In this document: piece by piece, positions 1 to 5,508 of the stretch
Layout: the number at the start of each line of letters is the position of its first letter
Position numbering within the stretch: position 1 is the first letter of the stretch
NCBI GenBank assembly: GCA_018668095.1
Contig: JABIQF010000165.1
Coordinates: 1-6,424, forward strand
Origin: Cellvibrionales bacterium
GTDB taxonomy: Bacteria; Pseudomonadota; Gammaproteobacteria; Pseudomonadales; UBA7434
Direction: 5' to 3'
DNA length: 6,424 nt
The notes under the pieces: model-generated
Seen by the model: only the letters and a program-made list of their open reading frames with translations
Told to the model about the DNA's origin: nothing
Databases searched by the model: none
Program-made: the position numbers and the translations under genes

Positions 1-48
1 AAATCTCAAAACGCCCATCGGAATATGGGCGTTTACCCTGTGAGATTT
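1..48. terminator. Hairpin terminator, possibly bidirectional, downstream of the GH5 gene
   Basis: An exact 10-bp inverted repeat (AAACGCCCAT at 9-18, ATGGGCGTTT at 25-34) encloses a 6-base loop. A second exact 8-bp repeat (AAATCTCA at 1-8, TGAGATTT at 41-48) wraps around it, with a 6-base bulge at 35-40. The GC-rich core with A-run on one side and T-run on the other is typical of a Rho-independent terminator that can work in both directions. It lies about 120 bases past the stop of the GH5 gene and is the best candidate end for that transcript. The T-tract is short (about four), so strength is uncertain. Confidence 0.6.
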
Positions 49-115
49 ATCCTACAATAAGCATCTAGTCACGCTAACAACCTTACATCAGTGAGCAATT
101 TACACTGCTTGCATA

Positions 116-159
116 GAGCCAGCGGACGGCTCAATTTTGCAGCAATAATTCATTATTGC
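116..159 (-). other. Two small hairpins at the 3' end of the GH5 gene
   Basis: GCAATAAT at 142-149 and ATTATTGC at 152-159 form an exact 8-bp inverted repeat with a 2-base gap, and the GH5 stop codon (153-155) lies inside it. Just beyond, GAGCC at 116-120 and GGCTC at 128-132 form a 5-bp stem with a 7-base loop. Either could stabilise the mRNA 3' end or assist termination ahead of the stronger hairpin at 1-48. No T-tract follows on the minus strand, so neither is called a terminator. Confidence 0.35.
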
Positions 160-1892
160 CTAACAGTAATAGAATCTATGTTCGGGCCTTGCTCGCTGGC
201 CGAGACCAGCTTAATAATGATGGAGTCACCGGGCTCAATCAACGCGTTAACCGTATGAGTGCCCCAAACATTGAATCCGCCCGTTGCGGGGAATATTTCG
301 TTGGCAACAGTATGGGCATTAACACCGCTGTTATCGGTCGTAACAATATTAATTTTGCGTGCAACATCACTGGCATAACGAAAGGTCAACTTATAAGTAT
401 CTTGGCGCGGAATAAAAATGGATTGATTAGCAAACACTCCGCCACCAAATTCGTTGGCAGGAAAAGTGATATAACCGTTGCCAGTGAAGCCTGAATTTGA
501 ACTCTCAACGGCAACACCGCCAAATTGATTGCCAGCCTCTGCTTCATAGAAAGTTATCAACGCATCGACGACATTACTATCAAATGTACGCAGCGCAGGA
601 TTGTTGATTTCTGTTGAAGTCCACGGCCCCATGCCTTTGGCCGTTGCAGTATTGTTATACATCTGCCAGTGCGCCCATGAAAAACCCTCAGACTCGGCGG
701 CCATCACCACCCAACTCAACCAGTTGAGCCTGTCGGCCACTGGTGCATCATTGTCGACGCCGAACTCACCCAAATAAACGGTTAACGGATTAACGCCATT
801 GCGTGCAGCCCAAGCCTGATTCGCAGCCGTCACCGCGGCAAAATCACTCGTCACGGTATTGTATTCGCCGTTGCTTCCCCAGGAAACGTCAACGCCAGGG
901 CTATCTGAACCCTGCTTAGTAAACGGTCTCGGATCATAATAATGGAACGTAGCAATTAAGTTTGCATCATCAGTTGGCAGCTCATCATTATTAAAAGCAT
1001 CGAGCAGAGCCTGACGAGTTGTAAACCCGTCACCACTAACAATCACTTTACGGTTTGCGTTGCCGGCATCAGCTCGTATGGCCGTTAATCCAACAGACGT
1101 AATCTGCTCAGCGTTACTAACATCATGCGGCTCGTTGAGAATTTCAAATACCACATTCTGGATTGAATAGTTGGCGAAATGCGCAGCGACCTGCTCCCAT
1201 ATTTTTTGTAATTTGAGGCGATTCGCAGCGGTGTCCTCATAAGCAGTAACCGTACCGTTATTCGCCCAGTTGTGTACCGGATCAACAATACACATCAGGC
1301 CAGCCGCAATACAGTCATCAACCTCACTCTGCAGTAATGTCATGTCATAGTTTGGAATAATATGATTGGGCGCACCGCCGGCTTTTTCATCCATTTTGTA
1401 GCCAATGCGTACATGCTGAAAACCGCTGCTTTTAAGTAAGGCGTAATCTTCAGGTGCACCCTGGCCCAAGATTATTCTGGAGGCGCCAAAATTATTACCT
1501 CGCCCCAAAAATCCGATGTTAGATTGATTAGATAACGCAGACGGACCGGATGGCCCACCTAAGAATGACTTCATAATACCCAGATCGGCGAAATTGACCT
1601 GCGTGTCGCCATCAAAATCGGCGTTGGCATTGCTGCTGTAAAATTCCAGCTTAAGCAAATTGTAATCGACGCTGTTAACGACATTGTTATTATCTAGATC
1701 GGGATCGCAATAGTTACCGTAACCATCGCCATCGGTATCACGCTGCTCTTCGTTGGCAACTTGAGTGCAATTATCGATCGAGTCATCAATAGTGTCGCCA
1801 TCGAGCGATTGGGCGAATACCTGCCCACTTAACGCCGTCAATAAAGACAAAATAAACAATCTACAGACATTAGATTTCATTCTTGTGCTCAT
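153..1892 (-). CDS. Secreted GH5 endoglycanase with TSP3 repeats, dockerin and CBM6/35-like domain
   Basis: This 579-residue protein is predicted to cleave beta-1,4-linked glucan or mannan outside the cell; the exact substrate cannot be read from sequence. Order of parts: signal peptide (about 1-27, ending VFA-Q); thrombospondin type 3-like calcium repeats (about 31-63, DGDTIDDSIDNC and DTDGDGYGNYCD); a dockerin-like pair of calcium loops (D65-D76, with VNSVDYNLLK, and D92-D103, with VNFADLGIMK); a GPSGPS linker; a GH5 catalytic domain (about 122-445); and a C-terminal beta-sandwich like CBM6/35 (about 449-579, starting YEAEAG and ending GPNIDSITV). GH5 marks are Arg162 (HVRI), His207, the acid/base Glu254 in LNEPHD, His317 in HYYDP, and the nucleophile Glu376 in LGEFGV. 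A second start at Met5 is possible; the first has a weak AGAG ahead of it. The protein carries no C-terminal sorting tag, unlike its three upstream neighbours. It starts 84 bases after the cohesin-like gene, so the two are likely co-transcribed. Confidence 0.9.
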   Translation of the reverse strand: MSTRMKSNVCRLFILSLLTALSGQVFAQSLDGDTIDDSIDNCTQVANEEQRDTDGDGYGNYCDPDLDNNNVVNSVDYNLLKLEFYSSNANADFDGDTQVNFADLGIMKSFLGGPSGPSALSNQSNIGFLGRGNNFGASRIILGQGAPEDYALLKSSGFQHVRIGYKMDEKAGGAPNHIIPNYDMTLLQSEVDDCIAAGLMCIVDPVHNWANNGTVTAYEDTAANRLKLQKIWEQVAAHFANYSIQNVVFEILNEPHDVSNAEQITSVGLTAIRADAGNANRKVIVSGDGFTTRQALLDAFNNDELPTDDANLIATFHYYDPRPFTKQGSDSPGVDVSWGSNGEYNTVTSDFAAVTAANQAWAARNGVNPLTVYLGEFGVDNDAPVADRLNWLSWVVMAAESEGFSWAHWQMYNNTATAKGMGPWTSTEINNPALRTFDSNVVDALITFYEAEAGNQFGGVAVESSNSGFTGNGYITFPANEFGGGVFANQSIFIPRQDTYKLTFRYASDVARKINIVTTDNSGVNAHTVANEIFPATGGFNVWGTHTVNALIEPGDSIIIKLVSASEQGPNIDSITVRQ

Positions 1893-1952
1893 CTATCTCT
1901 ACTCATATTGTGTGTATTAATTGTATGACATTGGTTTTGCACTATGGACAAC

Positions 1953-1966
1953 GGCTGATGCCAGCC
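1953..1966 (-). other. Small hairpin between the cohesin-like and GH5 genes
   Basis: GGCTG at 1953-1957 and CAGCC at 1962-1966 form a 5-bp GC-rich stem with a 4-base loop, about 10 bases past the stop of the cohesin-like gene. No T-run follows, so it is not a convincing terminator. It could slow 3' decay or partly uncouple expression of the two genes. Confidence 0.3.
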
Positions 1967-1976
1967 AAGGCTAGAT

Positions 1977-2690
1977 TTAGACTATGCCAACCTTTTTTGA
2001 TTTAAGCCTTAAACCGACTAAACCTAAACATGCAAAAAGAATCGACAAGCCAAGTCCGCCCATCATGGATACTTCTTTGGCAAACACACAAGAACCATTA
2101 TCGACTGTTGCGTTAGAATCAAAGTTGAATGCACTTGGGTAGACACAACCCATAACTGCGACACCGGTAACTGTCACCTCAATAGAATCATAGGCTACAG
2201 CCATCGATGAAAATGTCTGATCAGATATAAAATCGCCGCCGCAAGACGGGCAATCACTATTCGCTGCTGTCACGATAAACGTGCCTATACTGGCTGCAGT
2301 AAAAGTCATACTGCCAACAATACCGTAGGTGCCCACACCGTCAATTCCGCCAAAAGCAAAACCTTCGAGTTTATTACTTTTCAAATCTGGAGCACGATTA
2401 AGGTCGGGATCTTGTAGCGTTGTTACCGTCGAGAAACTCGTATTTTGGTAGCTCAATAATGCATCGTTGGTGACTATATCAAAGGAGCCACCTAAGGTTG
2501 CTTCAGCAGAGAAGTCAGCAAATACATCAATGGTCACGCTATTGCCGACCATAATGTTAACTGATGTGGTGGGTGAACCACTTACACCAAAGCTAATGGA
2601 GGCCGCTTGCAAATCAACAGCAAGTATTGCCGTACTTAACATCACGGCGAGCGAAGCAATTAATGATCGCTTACGTTTGAAAAAATTCAT
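1977..2690 (-). CDS. Exported cohesin-like domain protein with C-terminal sorting tag
   Basis: A 237-residue exported protein. After a basic N-terminus (FKRKR) and signal peptide (about 1-30, LQAA) comes an all-beta domain (about 31-176). Its pattern fits the cohesin / carbohydrate-binding-like fold: a VGNSVTIDVFADF strand early on, GSFDIVTNDALLSYQN in the middle, and GSMTFTAASIGTFIVTAAN followed by a terminal IEVTVTG strand. A short Cys-bracketed module follows (GCVY at 181 to NGSC at 201). The tail is EVSMMGGLGLS, a hydrophobic helix (about 209-227) and KSKK, matching a sorting-tag layout of motif, membrane span and basic end. In known cohesins this fold binds dockerins, and the next gene encodes a dockerin-bearing GH5 enzyme. 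The usual proline after EV is replaced by Ser. The start has a weak AGAG about 10 bases upstream. The cohesin call is by pattern only; it could be another beta-sandwich of unknown ligand. Confidence 0.7.
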   Translation of the reverse strand: MNFFKRKRSLIASLAVMLSTAILAVDLQAASISFGVSGSPTTSVNIMVGNSVTIDVFADFSAEATLGGSFDIVTNDALLSYQNTSFSTVTTLQDPDLNRAPDLKSNKLEGFAFGGIDGVGTYGIVGSMTFTAASIGTFIVTAANSDCPSCGGDFISDQTFSSMAVAYDSIEVTVTGVAVMGCVYPSAFNFDSNATVDNGSCVFAKEVSMMGGLGLSILFACLGLVGLRLKSKKVGIV

Positions 2691-2731
2691 AGTTGTTTGC
2701 TCTTGCGTTTTGGCCTACCCGATGCCGATAT

Positions 2732-2758
2732 TGCCAGTCGTGAAATATATGACTGGCA
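2732..2758. repeat. Inverted repeat TGCCAGTC/GACTGGCA upstream of the cohesin-like gene
   Basis: An exact 8-bp inverted repeat at 2732-2739 and 2751-2758 with an 11-base AT-rich gap, extendable inward by a G-T and a T-A pair. It lies 42 bases before the start of the cohesin-like gene on the minus strand. It could be an mRNA hairpin after the upstream gene or an operator for the downstream gene; sequence alone does not decide. Confidence 0.45.
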
Positions 2759-2784
2759 TCTTCATTCTTACGATCCAGAAATGC

Positions 2785-2830
2785 AGGGAGGGAAAGACCT
2801 GGCACCAGGTCGCTCAGTCGTAACCTCCCT
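2785..2830. repeat. Nested palindromic element, REP-like
   Basis: GACCTGG at 2796-2802 and CCAGGTC at 2805-2811 form an exact 7-bp stem (loop 2, or 6 bp with loop 4). It is enclosed by a second exact 7-bp stem, AGGGAGG at 2785-2791 and CCTCCCT at 2824-2830. It starts 11 bases past the stop of the upstream gene. There is no T-tract, so it is not a standard terminator. A compact nested palindrome in an intergenic gap resembles REP-type elements mobilised by RAYT transposases, but only one copy is visible here and no such transposase is in the window. Confidence 0.45.
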
Positions 2831-2841
2831 ATCCAGATTGA

Positions 2842-3645
2842 CTAGGCTCTACTTTTACGAAGGCTTATATGGCTGCCAATGCCTAACAGGCTTATTAACA
2901 AAGCCGACAGACCAAATAAACCCATGGCCGGAACTTCTTTGCCAAATATGCATGACCCATCATCTACAGTTGCTGACGAATCGTAATTCGAGCCGGCACC
3001 GTAAGTACAACCAGTTGGATCACCAACGCCGTCCGAAGCAGTTAAAGTAATAGATGTTATGTCGTAATCACCGGCGAAAGCACTGACAACAACCTGGATG
3101 ATGCCATCGGTTTGAATATCGGCAAGCGCGGTAGTCGCATCTGCACCAGTAATAGCTGAAAAATCATCGGCACTGGTAATAGTAAACTCAGTACGACCTG
3201 TATCAGAAAAATCTTCAGCGCCATTGGTTCCACCACCCGGCTCTCCAAAGGTCTGGCCTGCTAATGAAATACGTACTCGCTCATTAGCTTGAAAAGCACC
3301 ACTGGTCAAGTTAGTCCATGCGCCGGCTAACTCAGGGCCACTTGAAGAATCTTCATCGTCGTTGAGTGTAATCGTAATCGACCAATCTGCGAGAGTATCG
3401 GATACAGGATTAAAGCCTACAGTAGTTAAGTCTGGAAGGTGTTGTAATGAAATATTACAGTTGTTCTGCCCTGGCACAGTACAAGAAGTTGCGTTTGTTG
3501 CTTGGTCACTATCGTCATCCCAGTTAGCGGCCAATCTTTGGTCTTCAATATCTAATGTAGCCGTCCAAGTTGTAGCTTGGGCCGCAAGTGGCGCAGCACA
3601 AAATACTGTGGCGGCGACCAACTTAATAAGTGATGAATTTTTCAT
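2842..3645 (-). CDS. Exported protein of unknown function, paralogue with a non-PEP sorting tag
   Basis: A 267-residue exported protein of no family I recognise. Signal peptide about 1-25 (AAQA-TTW). The body (about 26-205) is predicted mostly beta, with a C-x7-C pair (C55, C63), an acidic DDEDSSS stretch (96-102) and a conserved GAEDFSDTGRTEF block. Over residues 87-168 it aligns without gaps to residues 76-157 of the upstream gene product, with 51 of 82 positions identical by my hand count, so the two are recent paralogues. The C-terminus differs: a Cys-bracketed module (GCTY at 212 to DGSC at 232), then KEVPAMGLFGLSALL, a hydrophobic helix and RKSRA. That tail resembles the IPTL/XrtH-like tags more than PEP-CTERM, and matches the tail of the next gene. 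The start has a clear GGAGAG 7 bases ahead. Likely held at or processed near the cell surface. Confidence 0.85.
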   Translation of the reverse strand: MKNSSLIKLVAATVFCAAPLAAQATTWTATLDIEDQRLAANWDDDSDQATNATSCTVPGQNNCNISLQHLPDLTTVGFNPVSDTLADWSITITLNDDEDSSSGPELAGAWTNLTSGAFQANERVRISLAGQTFGEPGGGTNGAEDFSDTGRTEFTITSADDFSAITGADATTALADIQTDGIIQVVVSAFAGDYDITSITLTASDGVGDPTGCTYGAGSNYDSSATVDDGSCIFGKEVPAMGLFGLSALLISLLGIGSHISLRKSRA

Positions 3646-3821
3646 GATGATCTCTCCGAATTTATATTTTTTTAATAAATTATTGATTTGATTTATAAAT
3701 TTAAATTGATTCTAATATTTCAAATGCTTTGCTTTTTCCTGCCTCTCACGCTACTACAACTTAATTTCATAATGCTATTTAATAAGCTGTAGTAGATGAT
3801 CCGCTGGCATCAACTATTGAG
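3646..3821 (-). promoter_or_regulatory. AT-rich leader with imperfect 12-bp inverted repeat
   Basis: This 176-base gap separates the two paralogues. The half nearest the downstream start (3655-3720) is very AT-rich and could hold a promoter; TTGAAA is readable on the minus strand but no well-spaced -10 box stands out. Farther up, 3751-3762 and 3784-3795 form a 12-bp inverted repeat (CTACTACA exact, one mismatch, then CTT) with a 21-base AT-rich loop. It may act as the 3' end of the upstream transcript or as an operator. Confidence 0.3.
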
Positions 3822-4490
3822 CTATCGTCGTCTACGGACACTCATAAGACCTAATAGCGCAGAACCCATTAACCAAGCTGCCGCCGGTACAGGTACAGCT
3901 GTCACAGCAGTGTTTACCGACAAGGTGGCAGACTCAATAATCATATCGCCAGCAAAGGTTTGGTAAACCGCTTTGAGCTTGCCGTTACCTTTTATGCCAG
4001 CAAAAATAGCGTCTACTTGTGCGCCTGTCGTAGACTCGAAGGTATCCAAATTAGTGACCGTAAATTCGGTTCTACCAGTATCAGAGATATCCTCAGCACC
4101 ATTGTTGAGGCCGCTAAGCTCGTTAAAATTTACCCCGCCAAAGATTGCTCGAACGCGCTCGTTTGACTGGTAAGCACCGCTAGTGGCGTTTGTCCACGAA
4201 CCTGACGACTCTGCGCTTGACGATGAATCTTCGTCGTCAGAAAGAAACAATGTAACAGACCAATCTACTAAATCAGTACCAACCGTATAACCAATGGTTG
4301 TTAAATCAAACAAGATTTCTGCCGATTTGTTACAACCATCGACACCTTGCGTGCTGCAATTACTACCCTCATCTTGTGAGGCCAGTCTTTGATCGGTAAA
4401 ATCGATTGATTGTGTGAAAAACTCAGCATGGGCGCTTAAAGGCGCAAGTGCTACTGCTAAAAAAATTGTTCCTAGGGGTGAAATTTTCAT
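3822..4490 (-). CDS. PEP-CTERM exported protein of unknown function
   Basis: A 222-residue protein with a signal peptide (about 1-22, SAHA-EFF), a beta-rich body (about 23-195) and a textbook PEP-CTERM tail: VPVPAAAWL at 199, hydrophobic helix GSALLGLMSV, then RRRR. In known systems this tag is recognised by an exosortase in the inner membrane, and substrates are linked to exopolysaccharide production or surface structures. No exosortase is in this window. The body shares the C-x7-C pair (C45, C53), DDEDSSS (85-91), NERVR and GAEDISDTGRTEF blocks with the next gene downstream, showing gene duplication. It lacks the Cys-bracketed module found in its two downstream neighbours. AAGGA stands 9 bases before the ATG. 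The molecular function of the body is unknown; the acidic blocks may bind calcium (inference). Confidence 0.88.
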   Translation of the reverse strand: MKISPLGTIFLAVALAPLSAHAEFFTQSIDFTDQRLASQDEGSNCSTQGVDGCNKSAEILFDLTTIGYTVGTDLVDWSVTLFLSDDEDSSSSAESSGSWTNATSGAYQSNERVRAIFGGVNFNELSGLNNGAEDISDTGRTEFTVTNLDTFESTTGAQVDAIFAGIKGNGKLKAVYQTFAGDMIIESATLSVNTAVTAVPVPAAAWLMGSALLGLMSVRRRR

Positions 4491-4552
4491 AACGCTGTAT
4501 CCTTGTTATTAAAGTTTTATTTTTATTGTAATGTCGACTCCAGGTATCGAAC

Positions 4553-4568
4553 TGCAGTGATAAGGCCC
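4553..4568 (-). promoter_or_regulatory. Possible sigma-54 promoter of the PEP-CTERM gene
   Basis: On the minus strand GGGCCTTATCACTGCA has GG and GC separated by exactly 10 bases, and keeps GGC at -24 and TGCA at -12 of the sigma-54 consensus TGGCAC-N5-TTGCA. Its -12 element lies about 64 bases before the ATG, leaving room for a leader with the Shine-Dalgarno. PEP-CTERM systems commonly include a sigma-54-dependent response regulator (PrsR type), which makes this plausible. The match is partial and GG-N10-GC can occur by chance. Confidence 0.35.
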
Positions 4569-4619
4569 TACTGTTCGATTAACTCGCGACTCATTTACTA
4601 GCTATTTTGTTATATTTTC

Positions 4620-4654
4620 TTATCTCTTTTTATCAGGATTTTATCTCTTTTTAT
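4620..4654 (-). promoter_or_regulatory. Phased 14-bp direct repeat, possible activator site
   Basis: TTATCTCTTTTTAT occurs exactly at 4620-4633 and again at 4641-4654 (ATAAAAAGAGATAA on the minus strand). The period is 21 bp, two turns of the helix, so a bound protein would sit on the same face twice. It lies about 55-90 bases upstream of the possible sigma-54 element, where enhancer-binding activators usually bind. It could instead be low-complexity sequence, because the region is pyrimidine-rich. Confidence 0.4.
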
Positions 4655-4823
4655 TTCTTTCTATTTCATTGTAAAAAGCACTTTGTATTGGCAAACGGCG
4701 ACCGCTTTTTATTAATCTATAACTAATAACCGAAATACCCAAATTACAGACAAATTGTGTATTACTTACTCTATTTGTACAATCAGGCACCGCCGATGGT
4801 GTTAGTAGGTCTTTCGGAAACTT

Positions 4824-4847
4824 TCTTGTAGGGAATTCCCTACAAGA
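4824..4847. repeat. 24-bp perfect palindrome
   Basis: Positions 4824-4847 read identically on both strands: TCTTGTAGGGAA on the left is the exact reverse complement of the right half. As RNA it would make a 10-bp stem with an AATT loop. There is no T-tract on either side, so operator or structural roles fit better than a terminator. It lies about 100 bases past the EF-hand gene stop. Confidence 0.7.
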
Positions 4848-4948
4848 GGCTCTTGGAGCAATTCATGCATGTTTGTACGAGACTCGTTATTATCTAAAAA
4901 ACGTAAATTTAATAACAACTTAGCAAGTCTCGCTCAAACAATTAGCTG

Positions 4949-5227
4949 TTAGCGCGATTGCTGCCATTCGCCAAAGCTCAGTTGGCCATCCGCATTTGCG
5001 TCTTTAAAATCCATTCGCTTACTTGCCTGTTTCTCCCAGCCTGACTTGTCGCTTTTTTCAAAGCGCACTTTCAACATACTTGAATATTCTTCAAGACTTA
5101 AGTGGTTATTATTATCCGAGTCAAACTTACTAAAATATTTTTGTTTTTTCGCATCGTCTGCACAAGCTAGCGAAGACATACTGGCGAGTAAAACGCTGAT
5201 TAACAACTTTGAGGATGTATTTTTCAT
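4949..5227 (-). CDS. Small exported EF-hand protein
   Basis: A 92-residue protein with a signal peptide (about 1-23, cut likely after ACA, giving DDAKK) and two EF-hand calcium loops. The first is D36-S-D38-N-N40 ... E47 (FDSDNNNHLSLEEY). The second is D76-A-N78-A-D80-G ... E87 (DANADGQLSFGEW). Both have acids or amides at positions 1, 3 and 5, Leu at 8 and Glu at 12, so both should bind calcium; the first lacks the usual Gly at 6. Likely a periplasmic calcium sensor or buffer; no enzymatic domain is present. AAGGA stands upstream of the ATG at usable spacing. Cys22 is preceded by S-L-A, a poor lipobox, so lipoprotein processing is less likely. It is separated from both neighbours by about 400 bases and is probably its own transcription unit. 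Confidence 0.85.
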   Translation of the reverse strand: MKNTSSKLLISVLLASMSSLACADDAKKQKYFSKFDSDNNNHLSLEEYSSMLKVRFEKSDKSGWEKQASKRMDFKDANADGQLSFGEWQQSR

Positions 5228-5366
5228 TATCTAGAATTCCTTAAATGATGGCAGGACGCCAATTATTATTGGGTAGCTTACGCATGAAAAGTACGAGCTA
5301 CTCTATTAACCCTATTTAGATTAACAGCCCAAACACAATTGAAATATAGGCGCAGAAGAATTTACC

Positions 5367-5386
5367 TTGTAGGCTTCCGCTTACAA
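5367..5386. repeat. TTGTAGGC hairpin upstream of the EF-hand gene
   Basis: TTGTAGGC at 5367-5374 pairs with GCTTACAA at 5379-5386 (eight pairs, one G-T wobble) around a TTCC loop. Its left arm with the preceding C (CTTGTAGG) is identical to the left arm of the 24-bp palindrome at 4824-4847, so the EF-hand gene is flanked by two related palindromes. Confidence 0.5.
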
Positions 5387-5390
5387 TGGA

Positions 5391-5420
5391 AAATGGATGC
5401 GAATGGATGCGAATGGACGC
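5391..5420. repeat. Three tandem copies of a 10-bp repeat
   Basis: AAATGGATGC, GAATGGATGC and GAATGGACGC follow one another without gaps. The 10-bp period is close to one helical turn. No function is evident; it may be a binding-site array or a small slippage product. Confidence 0.6.
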
Positions 5421-5508
5421 GCAAAGGAAGAAAAGAAGTGAGGTAAACTGTTATTTAAAAAAGTCGTTACACTATGCAGTTTTAAGGACATTAAGAAATT
5501 TAGATACT

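Larger units (their letters stand above)
4491..4948. other. 458-base non-coding region between the EF-hand and PEP-CTERM genes
   Basis: No convincing gene on either strand. It holds, from low to high: the Shine-Dalgarno of the PEP-CTERM gene, a possible sigma-54 promoter, a 21-bp-phased direct repeat, an AAAAAGC/GCTTTTT inverted repeat at 4673-4679 and 4704-4710 (24-base loop, possibly a weak terminator), a 24-bp perfect palindrome, and an outer 7-bp repeat (CGAGACT 4878-4884, AGTCTCG 4926-4932) near the end of the EF-hand gene that encloses GTTATT/AATAAC (4886-4891, 4911-4916). Confidence 0.6.

Noticed and set aside
156..494. Open frame on the plus strand
   Set aside because: It is fully antisense to the GH5 CBM region, whose protein sequence is clearly real; no domain or ribosome binding site was seen.
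2691..2730. Sigma-54 promoter just before the cohesin-like gene (GGCATCGGGTAGGC on the minus strand)
   Set aside because: The GG-N10-GC spacing is right, but it would place the transcript start within about 10 bases of the ATG and leave no ribosome binding site.
2467..3050. Two overlapping plus-strand open frames across the 2691-2841 gap
   Set aside because: They are mostly antisense to the cohesin-like and paralogue genes and pass through palindromes in the gap; the proteins resemble nothing and have no ribosome binding site.
4824..4847. Palindrome as a Rho-independent terminator for the EF-hand gene
   Set aside because: No T-tract follows on the minus strand (the next bases are AAAGTTTCC), and the stem has only a 4-base self-complementary loop.
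4949..5227. EF-hand protein as a lipoprotein anchored at Cys22
   Set aside because: The residues before the Cys (S-L-A) do not fit a normal lipobox, and ACA-DD fits signal peptidase I cleavage.
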